Under the pieces are notes generated by a model. It made no database searches. It was not told the origin of the DNA and saw nothing but the letters and a program-made list of their open reading frames with translations. Shown piece by piece: positions 10,087-21,673 of a stretch of 29,704 bases of DNA. Position 1 is the first letter of the stretch. Every line of letters begins with the position of its first letter. Made by a program: the position numbers and the translations under genes. The stretch spans positions 1 to 29,704 of the forward strand of contig MZNV01002493.1 in the NCBI GenBank assembly GCA_002081555.1, read 5' to 3'. The DNA comes from Protostelium mycophagum (lineage: Eukaryota > Evosea > Variosea > Protosteliida > Protosteliaceae).

Positions 10087-11007
10087 TCATTTCGATTGCA
10101 GGGAAGCGACATACTTTGCCAGCTTGACTAAACTCTGTCCTTGTTGCCTCGCGCTCTTGTTCATGACTCTGGCGGGAAGCCATCCTTTGGGATCCATCTA
10201 CAACTCAGTTAGGATTGTAGATTCTCGGATAAATAGATTTTCCGATTGTTTTGGCGGCATGTGATGATTTTAAGTTTTTACCTGTGTGAGGTAGATGACA
10301 GAGGTAGAATTACCATCTTCAGATGGTCTAAGAAGGTAGCCGGTGTTGGTGAGCTCTGCTCTGACATGATCATGACCGGAAGGTACTTCAGGGTGCTGCA
10401 CAGAGTTGGAGACGATGATAGCTCTCCCTGTATTACCTTAGAATATATAATTAATGATGGCGGGAAATCACCTGTTTCGCTGTCGTATTTGGACACAGTG
10501 ACAACACAAAAATCTCTTGCACTGACCATATGTGCGGGAGATTTCAACTTGGTGTGGGTTACAGTGATACGGTTTCCTTCATTTTATTAATTGGAAAAAA
10601 ATCATCATCATCATACCTGGACCGTCGTCTTGTAAAACTTCTACGTTTACCTTCTTGTCAAATAATTCATCGTATTCTCCTCGTCTATCGCCGTCTGCGA
10701 TTATACCTACGATGGCATCGGTCTTGGCTGGTATTGTCGTTACTGATTTCGTGATGTTAATGGCGTGAGCTGGCCCTGCATAATAGGGCACTTTTTCTAA
10801 GCATGTCATTCGAGGATAACTTTTAATTAGAAGATCAAAAGATCCAATGTTAATAATACCTGGGGAGATGGTCGATATGTGAACTCCTTCCTCATCACCA
10901 AAACTCTCCCAAGGCAAATTGGGGTCTGTTGCGAGTTTCTCAAATTGTTCAAACGTTTGAGAGGCAGATTCCTTCCATTTACGTTTCAGCTCTTCCAGAT
11001 CGACCAT
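10087..11007 (-). CDS. START-domain lipid-binding protein
   Basis: Four exons: 10617-11007, 10472-10576, 10282-10436, 10087-10197; introns of 40, 35 and 84 nt; 253 aa. After an N-terminal helix (LEELKRKWKESASQTFEQFEKL) the START fold runs to the end: RRGEYDELFDKKVNVEVL is the region following the first large loop, HTKLKSPAHMVSARDFCVV is the hallmark SP-x-x-xSxRDF segment, then RAIIVSNSVQHPEVPSGHDHVRAEL, TGYLLRPSEDG, and IYLTQMDPKGWLPARVMNKSARQQ as the C-terminal helix. The family binds sterols, phospholipids or ceramides in a hydrophobic tunnel. No transmembrane or other domain is seen, so it resembles the small single-domain proteins. The last intron ends GTTGTAG right at the ATGGATCCC codons, and an open frame starting MASRQ over the last exon is a shadow. 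Confidence 0.9.
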
Positions 11008-11420
11008 TTTGTGTGTTCTAAAGTGATGAATATATGTATGTATCTCCGTCTTAGAACCTTATTATTCGTGGTTTGTGTGTCGTGTTTCGCGATTGCTTTC
11101 GAATTCTCAGAGGGATTCCGAAAATTGGCATTGTAGAGGGATATGGTGTTCTCAGAACATTATGTCAACAGGTGGGAGAATCGTGAAAATTACAGGAAAA
11201 GAAGCTGCAGTTGCGTTGTGCACCAGGCTGGAATCTTCCCGCCAAGGTATATTGTACCCCAAATCAAACCTCTATGAATATTGTCAGTGGAAACTCCAAA
11301 AATATGCACAGGTTTTTTACCACCAGTTTTGTTCCAAAATGGATATTTCCAATCATTTTTTAATATTTTCAATCATTTTTACAGCAACACCAACTGCAAA
11401 ATACATGGCTTTTTATTATT
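11008..11420. other. intergenic region, 413 bp
   Basis: This lies between the start of the START-domain gene and the stop of Rac on the minus strand. It should contain the START gene promoter and the Rac 3' end. A plus-strand frame of 160 codons overlaps it and Rac, but it is antisense to clear Rac codons. One CTTCCCGCCAA motif occurs near 11236. Nothing else is seen. Confidence 0.5.
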
Positions 11421-12092
11421 TTAGAGGAGGTTACATCCTCCCTTGGCCTTCTTCTTCATGGGTGGTGGCACGATTACTGCTCTTATTGCCTCATCAAAGA
11501 CGCCCTTCAATCCCTTCTGTGTCAGTGCAGAGCACTCCATGTATTTCATGCAGTTGATCTCTTTGGCTTTGGCCATTCCTTGTTCGTAAGAGATGGGCGC
11601 TTGGTTCTTTTCTCTGAGACGGTCGATGGTTTCTCTGTCATCGCGAAGGTCCAACTTGGTACCGACCAAAATAATGGGTGCTGTCGGGCAGTCTGTATTT
11701 CGTTAGAGCTTGGACGTTGTACACAAGGACTGAAACTTACGATGTGATATTTCTGGGAACCATTTGGCAGAGACGTTCTCGAATGAGGCAGGTGAGATGA
11801 TGGAAAAGGCACACAGAAAGACATCAGTCTGAGGATAAGACAAAGGTCTGAGGCGATCATAGTCTTCTTGTCCGGCAGTGTCCCAAAGTCCAAGGTTGAT
11901 TGGCTGTCCATCTACCATCACATTTGCAGAATAGTTGTCAAAGACGGTGGGAATATACTCGCCTGTTGCCGTCAGAACAATATTTGTTCCAAGTGGGCAC
12001 TCACCGGGAAAGGCATTCGTTGTGTATGAGATGAGAAGACAAGTCTTTCCAACAGCTCCGTCACCGACGACTACGCACTTGATTGACTTCAT
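11421..12092 (-). CDS. rac: Rac-family small GTPase
   Basis: Three exons: 12005-12092, 11741-11962, 11421-11692, with introns of 42 and 48 nt, give 193 aa, the usual Rac length. From the start [17 protein letters not shown] (P loop) it follows Rac1 closely: switch [14 protein letters not shown] with the effector Thr, switch [32 protein letters not shown] for guanine recognition, and [21 protein letters not shown]. The C-terminus has a basic stretch (KKKAK) and the CAAX box CNLL, which predicts geranylgeranylation and membrane attachment. Rac drives actin assembly, phagocytosis and NADPH-oxidase type outputs. An upstream in-frame ATG (12140) would add 16 residues not found in the family, so MKSIK is preferred. 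The PH-RhoGAP-SH3 protein at 22438-26530 is a plausible regulator of this class of GTPase. Confidence 0.97.
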
Positions 12093-12449
12093 CTTCTGTT
12101 TCTTGTCTTGTGTGTTGGTTGTTTTTTTATGATGCAACACACAGAGGTGGTGCGTCTTCGCCGAACAATTTCAGCCCAACCCATTTGCCTGCCGTCGGGA
12201 GCTGATCATCCTTCACCAAAACCGGATTGTCCGAACCGTTGATATTTTTCCCAAACACAGATCAGAGCCTGCATGCACACAGCGTTTGTGTCACCCACCA
12301 TCTTTCTTTCGACTGTGTTAAGACAGACCATCAAGTGGTCCCCGACATTGCAGTAGGTTTTGCACAAGAAAGAAACCTGTACCCAACTACGATCTAAACG
12401 CACACGAAACTGAAATCGAGCTCTGAGTGACAGAATTTATATGTATTTC
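12093..12449. other. intergenic region, 357 bp
   Basis: This lies between the Rac start and the coatomer gamma stop, both minus strand. A 65-codon minus frame (12206-12403) and a short frame ending [15 protein letters not shown] are open, but neither joins to a start and acceptor, so I call no gene. The Rac promoter should be here. Confidence 0.45.
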
Positions 12450-15400
12450 TCAGATCGCGCTGGCCACTGCTGTGCTGACGTCATCATTGGTGGAACGCAC
12501 TGCAAGTTCCATCTGTGCTCCTTGTCCTTCTGTGAACATCATTCTCACTCTGACCAAGGCGGGGACCGGCTTATACACGTTAGTTGACGTAAATACCGAG
12601 AGATGACGCGGTAAGAAGACGTACCGCTTCGGGTGTGATAAAGCTTCCACTGAGAAGGAGAATGTGCTTGGATTTCTTTGGCGGCACCTGCAATAATTTA
12701 AATTTTGAAAATACAAAAAGTACAAATTCTGACCTGCTCAGTGCGGTCTGCTGCCTGCATTCCCAAGAACTTGGTGACCTCATCCACCGCACCTATCATA
12801 CGTCACTCATGTCACCCAGAATTTCCCGGAAATTTCACCTTGCAGAGATTTCATCGTGGTGAGACTGTATGTCTCCACAACCTCGAACTCGTCTCCGATT
12901 TCCTCCCACTTTTCTTTGAAATTCGCGACAAAAGTTCCTTGAACATAATCGCTTGTGCTGACGTCCAAATCTTCAAGCTGGTATTCGTCCTCATATCCTG
13001 CAGATATTATTTCTCGCCTAGATTTCGAATTCAAATTTCCCGCCAAAACTCACCAGCACCATCATCGATCTGTCCGGTGGATACGTCGAATTCCTTTGTA
13101 ATAAATTTGAGAGTTGTTCTCAGAACACCAGTGGGGAAGGAGTCTGCAGGTCTCTTCACCAAAGCGTAGCAAGCTCCCGGAGTTCCGTAGGGAAGGCTGT
13201 GAAATTTCAATGAAAATTCTAGATTTCAGGAAATTCACAGTTACGTACCTTGCCAAGGGGATAATAGATTCCACAGATGCACCTTTAAGAGTAGAGATGT
13301 CGACCTTTGGTGTCACCTTCTCCAGCACTTGGTCGTTCAGAGTGTTTGTCACATTGAACTGCATTTTTCAGTCATTTTTCACCGAAATCTCCGTGAAATT
13401 TCACCTGAAGGACAAAATGATTGGCATAGCAATGTTTCACGCAAGTGACAACATACTCCGTCTCAGATTCTGTGAGCTCAACAGGCTTGGAGCTTTTGAA
13501 CAGCGGACCAAGCTTGGCAAACTGCGGGATGGCCGCGAGTGTCTATTTTTAGATCAGAACTTTTGGCGGGAAAAAATGGCGAGAAAATACCTTGGCGAAA
13601 CCCTCGCCGAAAGAGCCACCGTCGACGGCAGGTGCGGCCTTTGGTGCCTCCTTCTGGTTCTTTGAAGCTTTTTCTGAAACCTTCTTCTTCTCTGATGGTG
13701 GGGGTCCTGCACACATTCAATTTTCCCGCCAAAAATGTTGATTGGACAACAAATTTTCAAGTTGAAAAAGTCACCTGCGGGGACCATGGAGATGGAGAAG
13801 GGGGTGGAAGTCGCATTGCTTTGGTACTGCTTGAGAGCAAACTCCAGATTTGCGAGGGGAATGTTGAAGTCGCTGCCGACATATTTCATGCCCGAATTCT
13901 TGTTTAATATGACAAGACCTGTAGTAGCTCTGTCTCTCACTTCATCATCGTGGTCATACATGCATCTGATGGGGGTCAGAAATTTCACGGAAAATTCATG
14001 GAAAGATCTGCAAAATTCTTCGGAGAAAATGATGGGAAATTTCGGGGGAAATTACCTCTTGACGAGACTGATGATGCTGGGGCGAAGTGTTGGCAGTTGA
14101 ACTCCAAATTTGACCAGCGCACTGACTGCTGCGGCACGGACTGCAGCGTTTTCCAGGGAAATTCTGTTGTAGATGTGACGGATATACTTGGAAGGTGCCT
14201 GAGTCGGGGGTCCTGCACACATTCAATTTTCCCGCCAAAAAATGATGTTGTACAGAAAGAAGCATTCCGGAAAAAGATATCTCGCGAAAAAAATGTCGAC
14301 ACCGCAGCATAGCCGCAGTATAAAAACATCTGGCGGGAAAGAACTATTTAAACGATGTATACATACGGCAGAGCCCCGCAAACAGTCTTTGACTTATCCA
14401 AACACCACAACAAAAAATCGTCTCGTTGTAGATGGTCACCTTCGCGTCCCAAGAGATGGAGGATCTTCACTGCCAGTTGAGTGAATTCACAATCCTCTAT
14501 AAACTCGCACAAGTGTGTAAGTCCGGACTCTTTAGCCTCTGGGATCTCACCGATGATGACGATGATGGTGTCCACGATGGCTTTTTTGTATTCGTATCCT
14601 CCTTCATCGCGAAGAATACTCGCCAAAAAGTTGAGTAGACTGGAAATTTCGGTTAGAATCCGGAGAAATTCCCGCGAAATTTCGAGAGACGGTCACCTTC
14701 TCTGCTTCTGTGGGAACTTGGTGCAGAGAACACGGATGGCGTCGACTACAACGATCTTGAATTCGTCCGAAATTTCATGAATAAATCCGGAAATCTGCTT
14801 CATCAATCTGTCGACACTGGCCTCTTGTCCCGTCTACAACCGTAAATTTCGACGAAATTTCCGAGTAATTTCACCTTGAGTAGGGTGGTGATGGCGAGTG
14901 TGGCGATGGAGCGGTTAGAGTCAGTGATGAGGTTCTCAATGTCTAAATTGGAAGGTGTAACTGCCGCTGGCTTTGTCTGAGCCAATTTGTTCAGAGTTCT
15001 GACAGCCGCGAACCTATTCAACATGAATTTTTTCGAATTTTCCCTGAAATTTCGATTTCACGTGACGTCACGGTAATAAAACGTGAAGAGAAAATTACCT
15101 CAGGGAAGGCTTTGGGCTGGACAAAAACAACTGCAAGACAGTTATAGCTGCGTTCAGAGAAGCACCAGGAGGATTTGTAAGTCCACAGATGGCCTTCGCG
15201 GCTTCATAGATGACCATGTCGCTCTTGTGTCTCAGGCAGGTCTCTAAGTAGGTGGTGAAGCTCTTGTCGCTGCAGGATCTTAATTTCTTTATAAAATTGG
15301 TCGAAAATACCTGTTGGGGTTTTCTTCGACTAATTGAGCTGTGAAACGTATGAGAAGACAATGAGCGTATGGTGATCTGACAGAGTTTTTGATCATGAAG

Positions 15401-16296
15401 GTGACGAGTTTGTTGACCGCGAGTCTGTCGTGCTTCTTTAATTCGTAGAAGAGTCCAAGGGCATGATATTGAACCATCACGTGTTTAGAATTCAAAGCGT
15501 CTTGCACCTGGAGATTTGAGAAAAAATGATGGGAAGATGGAAGATCATCACCTCTGAGACCCATCTCTTCACGATCTCGGCGTTGCCGTTCAGAAGATGA
15601 GCTCCAGATACGAGAGCTGCAGAAGCAACATAACCTTCTTTATCTACAATGGCTTGCTTCAAGTACCTCTCTATCTGTGCAAGCATGGCAGACTGAAAGA
15701 GTAAGATCAAAGCCACGATAAATGATTAAAATGATCATACATCGGTGATCTGAGTGAGGACACGGATGGCGTTAGCCTTATAAAGGTCATTCTTGGAATT
15801 GATGTCTTTCGTGAGCGAAGCAATAACAATAATGACATCATCAGACATAGGTATCAGGGCCTTCAGCACGAGGTAGACCATGCGACGAAGAGGGATCTGT
15901 CAGACCTCAATGTCTATCCGAATTTCAAGAATAAAGTCAAGTCAGAAGTTGGGTGCAAGTGCCTGCATTTTAGGTTTTGAAAATATGATACTCACATCTT
16001 TCGATTGAAAGAGCTTAGTTGTGGCAAAGAAGACCTCAGTTGCTTCGGTCTTTGTGAATTTCTCTCCCTGTTCGACTAGGTATAACAATTTGGTTGCAAA
16101 TTGGCAGCATTTTTTGGGATTAAGAGGTGTCTCGTTGAGGATTCTTCTCTCTTGTAATAAAGCTCCCTTCTCTAGTCCTTGAAAAGGAACATACGCTGTG
16201 ACGTTCAGATCAATTACATATCTGTAATTTCAGAAATCCAAATCTAGTCAGTGGCCTACATTCATCATCGTCTTTCTTTTCACCGCGCTTGTCCAT
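12450..16296 (-). CDS. COPG: coatomer gamma subunit (COPI)
   Basis: Nineteen exons: 16260-16296, 15996-16195, 15741-15896, 15552-15692, 15311-15507, 15099-15278, 14875-15013, 14697-14833, 14440-14639, 14056-14212, 13775-13965, 13591-13706, 13405-13542, 13249-13358, 13054-13196, 12839-12997, 12734-12792, 12625-12687, 12450-12569. All phases agree and total 880 aa, matching the usual 870-880. The trunk is an adaptin-like helical solenoid ([101 protein letters not shown]). A Lys/Ala-rich linker leads to the appendage domain ([27 protein letters not shown]). The subunit builds the COPI coat for Golgi-to-ER transport and Golgi traffic. The 32-nt intron at 15279-15310 is the shortest in the window. 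Confidence 0.97.
13700..13735. repeat. 36-bp direct repeat, copy 1, across a coatomer gamma 3' splice site
   Basis: Identical over 36 bp to 14206-14241. On the minus strand it contains the last 29 nt of the intron at 13707-13774 and the first 7 nt of the following exon (GACCCCC). It includes a TTTCCCGCCAAA motif. Confidence 0.9.
14206..14241. repeat. 36-bp direct repeat, copy 2, across a second coatomer gamma 3' splice site
   Basis: Identical to 13700-13735. It covers the last 29 nt of the 227-nt intron at 14213-14439 and the first 7 nt of the next exon. Both exons therefore begin with the same GACCCCC codon context, encoding G-P-P. Confidence 0.9.
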
Positions 16297-16424
16297 TATA
16301 TGAAGCCCTCTTAGAGATCTTCTTCAGGAGATGATGTTTATGAAACCGCGACGTGGCTGCGATATCCTAACCGGAAGAAAATGACATCCGATTTATTTTT
16401 CTGGTCAAAATTGCGATTTGGGCA

Positions 16425-16878
16425 ATGATGTTCACTTTAGAAGTGGAGATCCCACTCTTATTGTCTGAGCTATATTCCTCTTTGGTTGATTATCTAGCCA
16501 ATATCCAAATTTTGTCTCGTTTTTGCAATCTGTCAGAACGATTTTCCCATGAAATTGCAAGGACAGTGCTTAAATCCTATCTTGAAACATATCCATTGAC
16601 AGCAACCAAGACAATGTCATCAGAAGATTGCCAAGGTAGTTTTCATTGATCAAGAACAAAAGTTAGGGGATCATAGATGATCGGATACCGTTGTAGTCTT
16701 GACTGTAAACAATGTCAATTAGGAATTAGATGAGAGTAATACAGACAGTGTATTCCAAAGGCAGCTTTTAGTGGATTTGCTGTGTGCAACACAAAAGTTT
16801 CAGTGGACAAAATATCATTTCTTTCATTCTTTAGTTGTCTGTGCTTGCAGAAAACATTTTATTTATGATTTTTGCTAG
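16425..16878 (+). CDS. unknown two-exon protein, 119 aa
   Basis: Exons 16425-16635 and 16730-16878 are joined in phase by a 94-nt GT-AG intron. The protein begins MMFTLEVEIPLLLSELYS and is helix-rich with regular Leu/Ile spacing (LLLSELYSSLVDYLANIQIL, FSHEIARTVLKSYLETYPL, QRQLLVDLLCATQKFQWTKYHFF), so a small helical bundle is likely. It has four cysteines near the C-terminus but no metal motif I recognise. It starts 128 bp from the divergent coatomer gamma gene, so the two may share a promoter. A second ATG three bases later is equally good. An extra 3' exon is possible because GT and AG sites continue downstream. I do not recognise the family. Confidence 0.5.
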
Positions 16879-17049
16879 TGTTTTGGACCACAAGACTTGT
16901 GGCAAGTGTTGTATCATATAGTTGGACTGTCTTGCGACTCTAAATTCTAAAAAAAAGTTGAAACTGCCACGTTGTAAAACTGTCAGTCGGGAAATTACGG
17001 AGAAACTCGATTTATCCGGGCAAGACACCGGCCGTTGGGCACAATCATC

Positions 17050-20014
17050 ATGCTGTGGAGTCCTTACTTACACCTCCCAATCTTCTTGGGATTAATCACA
17101 ATTACCTATGCAACATCTGCACCATATATCTTCGTCTTTGGTGTATGCCTTCATGCCTTCATTTTGGTGGGTATGATCGTTAAAACTCAGTAGTGAAATA
17201 CTCAGATCCTCATGCTCTCGGCGAATCTAGGATTCAGAGCGTTTAAGAAGGTAGTAGAGAGTTTTATTGTCTTACGACTGATGATTCAGTCCATCATCGC
17301 TTTACTCTGGCTGTTGCGCTTCCTCGTGATACCTTTTTCTTTTATCTTGGACAATGTGCCGGGATTGAAGCAGTTGGCCTCTGTATTCTACATCATCACC
17401 GTGGCTTTCTGGTTCAGAGTCCTCATCCTCTTTGATCGAGGCATAAGACAGGTCTTAAGGTGACTTTCCCTTATTTCATTTGGCATTATCCGATTGTATG
17501 AAACGAAGAAATACGGTTGATTCACGTGAAAGTCACGGTACGAAACCGTGAATCTTTGTCGCTTGCAAGATGAAAGCATTCACCAAAATGTACCAGAAAA
17601 ATGTTTATAATATATAATATATAATGCATTCTATTTTTCAGTATATAATAATACAACTGCAAAATATTAATCCACACAACCATGGCTTTCCACAAGCACC
17701 CATCATCGGGTTTTTGTACCTTTTTTATACCACAAACACTAATTGACCAACATTTGTATTTGTCTGAAGTCTTTCAGATCTGCCAACAAGAATCTGAGGC
17801 ACCCTTCAGGATGCACCATCTCGATAGTTAACGCGGGTCTCCCCGATTTCCAACCGTGCGGTGATTTTGAAGACGTACACGTCCTCACGAGTTATCCCAG
17901 AAATTACTCTGAGAATGCGGCGATATCCTCTGCGAACATAGCGAGGCTGGTCTATGAGGATGCACCGCTCATCCAGTGAGTAGAGATATTTGTGAAAGAT
18001 GAGATTGTGTGAAGACTTTGGTTTTTTTGCCAAGTGAACATCACTGGCACGAAGAATACGAAAAATCGAATTCAGGATATTTAGTGTTTTACCACAAATA
18101 CATTTTGGCATCCATCCATCCATCCGAGTTAAAACACCTTCACATTACTTTCTGCGACCTTTTGTCAACCTGCACAGACACCCTACCATTTTCGCTCAAA
18201 AATACCAGGCACGAGTTGAAGACTGCTGGATTTGAAGAAGATACATTCAGACCTATACATTACCACAATACCGTCGGATTCTGTGCCCGGAAGGGAAGGA
18301 GGATTGTCATCACTTTCCGTGGTACAGATCCATTGAATCTGATGCACCTCTTGACAGATCTGAGATTGGGTCAGGTGGGTCTTCAGATCTAGAATGAGAT
18401 TTGATGCTGAGATAATTCTTCTGAATTTGGCCGATATTTCTTGGAAATTTCATTGAAATGTCAAGGTGTCATTGAGTGCGTTGGACGAGATAGACGAGAA
18501 GGGTGATGTATTTGATGAACAAAAGGGAAAATTACCTTCTAATGTTCCTGAGAACATGGGGCGCGTACATTTCGGTGAGTTTTCACCCAGATTTCTCAGA
18601 ATGAACCCCTTCCAAAATCTCTTGAATTTTGGAATCTTCCCCGAGATTTCGCTCTGAAAGATGACGTGTACAGGCTTCGTGAAGGCGCTACGACTTAGCG
18701 AAAAGTCTGAGGAAACTAGGCAAAAGCGGAGGGAGCAGGATACTGAACAGAGGACACACGCAGTCAAGGAGAAGATCCAGATAGAGCTCTCAAACACATC
18801 ATTGGGCGAGACCCTCAGATCTGCCTTGAGAGCAATAGGTAATATTTGGGCGGGAAAATACATTTTACGTACATCCTTGCATTAAGATATCATGAATATC
18901 GATGCACGTAAAAAACATATTCCAAATATTCGTTAAAGCTTCACTGGTCTTCAGTAATATTCTGATTTCCGAACGACATCATGATGAGACATCTCAGGAC
19001 AAGTCTTCGGATTTCTCTGGGTGGGTCTCAAAGTCCACAGTGTGGACCCAGTGGATACAAAGTTCAGCGGTCGGAGCGAGAGACACGTCACGGCCTATCA
19101 GCAGGCCGTTGACGCTATAGAGGACATATGGGCACCAGGAAGCCACGTCATCATATGCGGTCACAGCTTAGGAGGCGCTCTTGCTCAAGTGATATTTTTA
19201 TTTTACATTTATATTTTTCCACAAATAAATATTTGAATTGTCTACAAAATATTTTTTCACTTATGAATAAATAATCAGGTGTTTTTCGCCCAATGTATAC
19301 ATGAGAGAAAGCCATGGATAGATAATACGTATGTATATTCATATGGTTCTCCTAGAGTTGGAAACGCAGACTTTGTTAATTATATGGTATGAATTATACT
19401 TCTATTTTTAGTACTTGGAGCTGCCTAAAAACATTCTTTCCTAATCAGAGAGATTTTTGTTATACTTTTGATGAATTTGAATCAATTTATTTTGTCGACA
19501 TTGTCGTATATTCTCAGAAAATTCGTGGAATTTTCTGACCCACACAGACCCATTATTCCCCGAAAATGTTCCGATTCGTGAACCACAACGACGTGGTACC
19601 GCGTGTTCCGGGAACATCAGAGGACTTCCTATGGTTTTTGCCCGCTTGGTCGATGCATTACATGGGTCAAAGTGACGGAAAATACGCGGTTTACTCTGAC
19701 AACCCCGGACATCTAATCTACCTTGACAGCACGGGAAAAGTAACCGTTGGCGGAAAGATACCCGACATACATTTTTGGGGGATGAACGGTGGGCATTTTG
19801 AATTTTAAAAGTTTCAATTTTGACAAGATCAGGTGTGATGGACAAAAACATCTTATGGAGGATGAGACACGAGACAGCAGTGAGAGTCTTGATGAGATTA
19901 GCCCTCCCATTCTTCATGAGCGACCACATCGCCTCAGACTACGTCCAGATGTTGAGGATACACAAGAGGTTATCAGATAGAGGAGGGAGGGAATACTTGT
20001 ACACTTCGGCTTGA
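17050..20014 (+). CDS. class 3 (alpha/beta hydrolase) lipase with N-terminal membrane helices
   Basis: Ten exons: 17050-17166, 17206-17459, 17778-17975, 18209-18374, 18466-18574, 18674-18838, 18998-19188, 19279-19386, 19548-19788, 19833-20014; 576 aa. The first 120 residues hold about four hydrophobic segments (LHLPIFLGLITITYATSAPYIFVFG; IQSIIALLWLLRFLVIPFSFIL; VFYIITVAFWFRVLILF). The catalytic domain follows: RIVITFRGTD (oxyanion strand), GHSLGGALAQ with nucleophile Ser393, YSYGSPRVGNADFVNY, and NHNDVVPRVPG with the acid residue. This is the fungal lipase/DAG-lipase fold. A charged, coiled-coil-like insert of about 50 residues (SEKSEETRQKRREQDTEQRTH) sits between HFGF and the nucleophile strand. 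Likely role: membrane-bound acylglycerol or phospholipid hydrolase. The second intron is 318 nt and has an ACGGT palindrome. Confidence 0.9.
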
Positions 20015-20053
20015 AGTGTGATAAAAGACACGGTAATTACCGAGACGTTTAGT

Positions 20054-21499
20054 TTATACTTTTGGATGGACGTAGACAGCTCTTTCTACATCGAATTGAT
20101 CCTTCCATATTTCTATTTGGCTGCTGATGTCCTCCCCTCTTATGATATCATGAACCTAGATTGTCATTTCCCGCCAAATCTGAATATTCAAATTTCAAAA
20201 TCTCACCGCAGGCGCTTGATTGATCCCAAATTCCATGGCTATAATCTTCGGCCCTCCGGAGATTTCTGGTCTGATTCCACAAATCTTCCGGTAAAAGTCC
20301 AGACCGAGTGATTTACTTTCACTATCTACATCGCGATCACCTATTAAAGCTCTTGAATCCTCCCATAATAACACACTGGGCTCGACTAGGCCTTTCCCGC
20401 CATTTTCTGTGCTGAGGTATTCACTGTGCATGGTTCATTGTTGTATTTTTGGATCTATAATGATTGCGTTATCATTTGTCGGGGCTGTACCAGACCATCA
20501 AAAACAGTTAAAAATACAATGTCGAGCGTTGTAGATGACAACCAACCTATATGGGATATAGGGAGGGTTTGACACGATGACATCATATTTGGAGGATGAC
20601 ACCTCTGTGACATCTATGGATATCAATGAAAAGATTCGCCAACAGTAAAATAAATAAAAATAAATCGTCAAAGATATTTCGTCTGTATGTATTGACTAAT
20701 GGACCTAAAAATAGACAAAGCACATCCTTTCTTATGCTCAGGGTTATTTTATTATTGAGGTAAAATCCTTGTACATTGAGATCACTTACATTTTGTGAAT
20801 TTATCATCGAATAAATCTGTCTCCATGAATGTGACGGAATTTTGAACATTATTGTTTTCCAGATTGTTTTTTGATAGCTCCACCGCCTCAGGGTTTACGT
20901 CCACTCCCACAATCTACAATGGTGAACACACAGTACAGAAATTCATCTTTTATCTGTGGTTGTGGACAACCACATGATGTACAAGCACACAAACCTCACC
21001 TTGATTGAATCAGCTGGCATTTTGGAGGCAATCAAAAGCGAAATGCAACCACTGCCACAACCTGAATCAGTCCGTCACATTATCTTCAGGATGGAAGCAA
21101 TATTTACCAATGTCTAGAAGGTGAAGAGGAGTTGATTGTGCCAACGGTTTCAATCGTTCGATGAGCTTTTCCACCCAAAATTCTGTTTCTGAGCGCGGTA
21201 TGAGGATTGGAGGACGGACGATCAATTCCAAGCCACCGAATGGCACATCACCTGTATCATATTGACATCCTCTCTCACAATCAAGACATACCAAGGATGT
21301 ATTGGAGAGGTTTCTTTCTGATCACTCGATCATGAACCATTTCAGTCAATTTTTGTTGGAGAATTTGTGGCTGTTGAGGATTCTTCTGGAGGTGTTGTGT
21401 CATCCACCTCAGTTCAAGCTCTGCTTGTTGTTTTGACATAAGCTTTTGCAGTGTTCCCACCAGTTGTCCTTTCCATGTTGTCATGTGTCGAGCAAACAT
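20054..21499 (-). CDS. HEMK1: release-factor glutamine N5-methyltransferase (HemK/PrmC family)
   Basis: Seven exons: 21292-21499, 21108-21251, 21000-21061, 20790-20913, 20547-20613, 20207-20423, 20054-20155; phases agree, 307 aa. The N-terminal helical domain (about 1-85) ends RKKPLQYILG, then GDVPFGGLELIVRPPILIPRSETE as in all PrmC proteins. The SAM site is LLDIGCGSGCISLLIA, motif II VGVDVNPEAVELSKNN, and the catalytic VSNPPYIPY is intact. GLDFYRKI and a final DQFDVERAVYV strand complete the fold. PrmC methylates the Gln of the GGQ loop in release factors. A basic start (MFARHMTTWKGQLVGTLQKLM) could be a mitochondrial presequence, pointing to the organellar paralogue. No earlier ATG is in frame, although the frame stays open upstream. 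Its stop lies 39 bp from the convergent lipase stop. Confidence 0.93.
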
Positions 21500-21673
21500 C
21501 ACTGAGGAGGATGGCGAGACGGAAACTCTTCTGCTCGTTGTAGTCAAATGTCTAAGTGACACCACGACTTCAATTTTTGAACCTGGATTCGAAAATCAAA
21601 CTCAACAACTCCCGCCAAAACAATAAGAACAGATGAACACGTTGTAAAGAGGCCGTGTTTATGTGGTTGTCCG

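Noticed and set aside
9959-10183. 74-codon minus ORF starting MASRQSHEQ
   Set aside because: It is an out-of-frame shadow of the last START exon, which in its own frame gives the family's C-terminal helix.
10598-10614. ATC/GAT trinucleotide microsatellite
   Set aside because: It is short and inside a 40-nt START intron next to the donor; ordinary simple sequence.
11075-11557. 160-codon plus-strand ORF
   Set aside because: It overlaps the last Rac exon in antisense, including the CAAX codons; the rest is intergenic.
12206-12403. 65-codon minus ORF between Rac and coatomer gamma
   Set aside because: No homology, and no splice or start that would tie it to a gene; it lies where the Rac promoter should be.
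13114-13665. 183-codon plus-strand ORF, the longest open frame in the window
   Set aside because: It is antisense to four clear coatomer gamma exons and their introns and has no family features.
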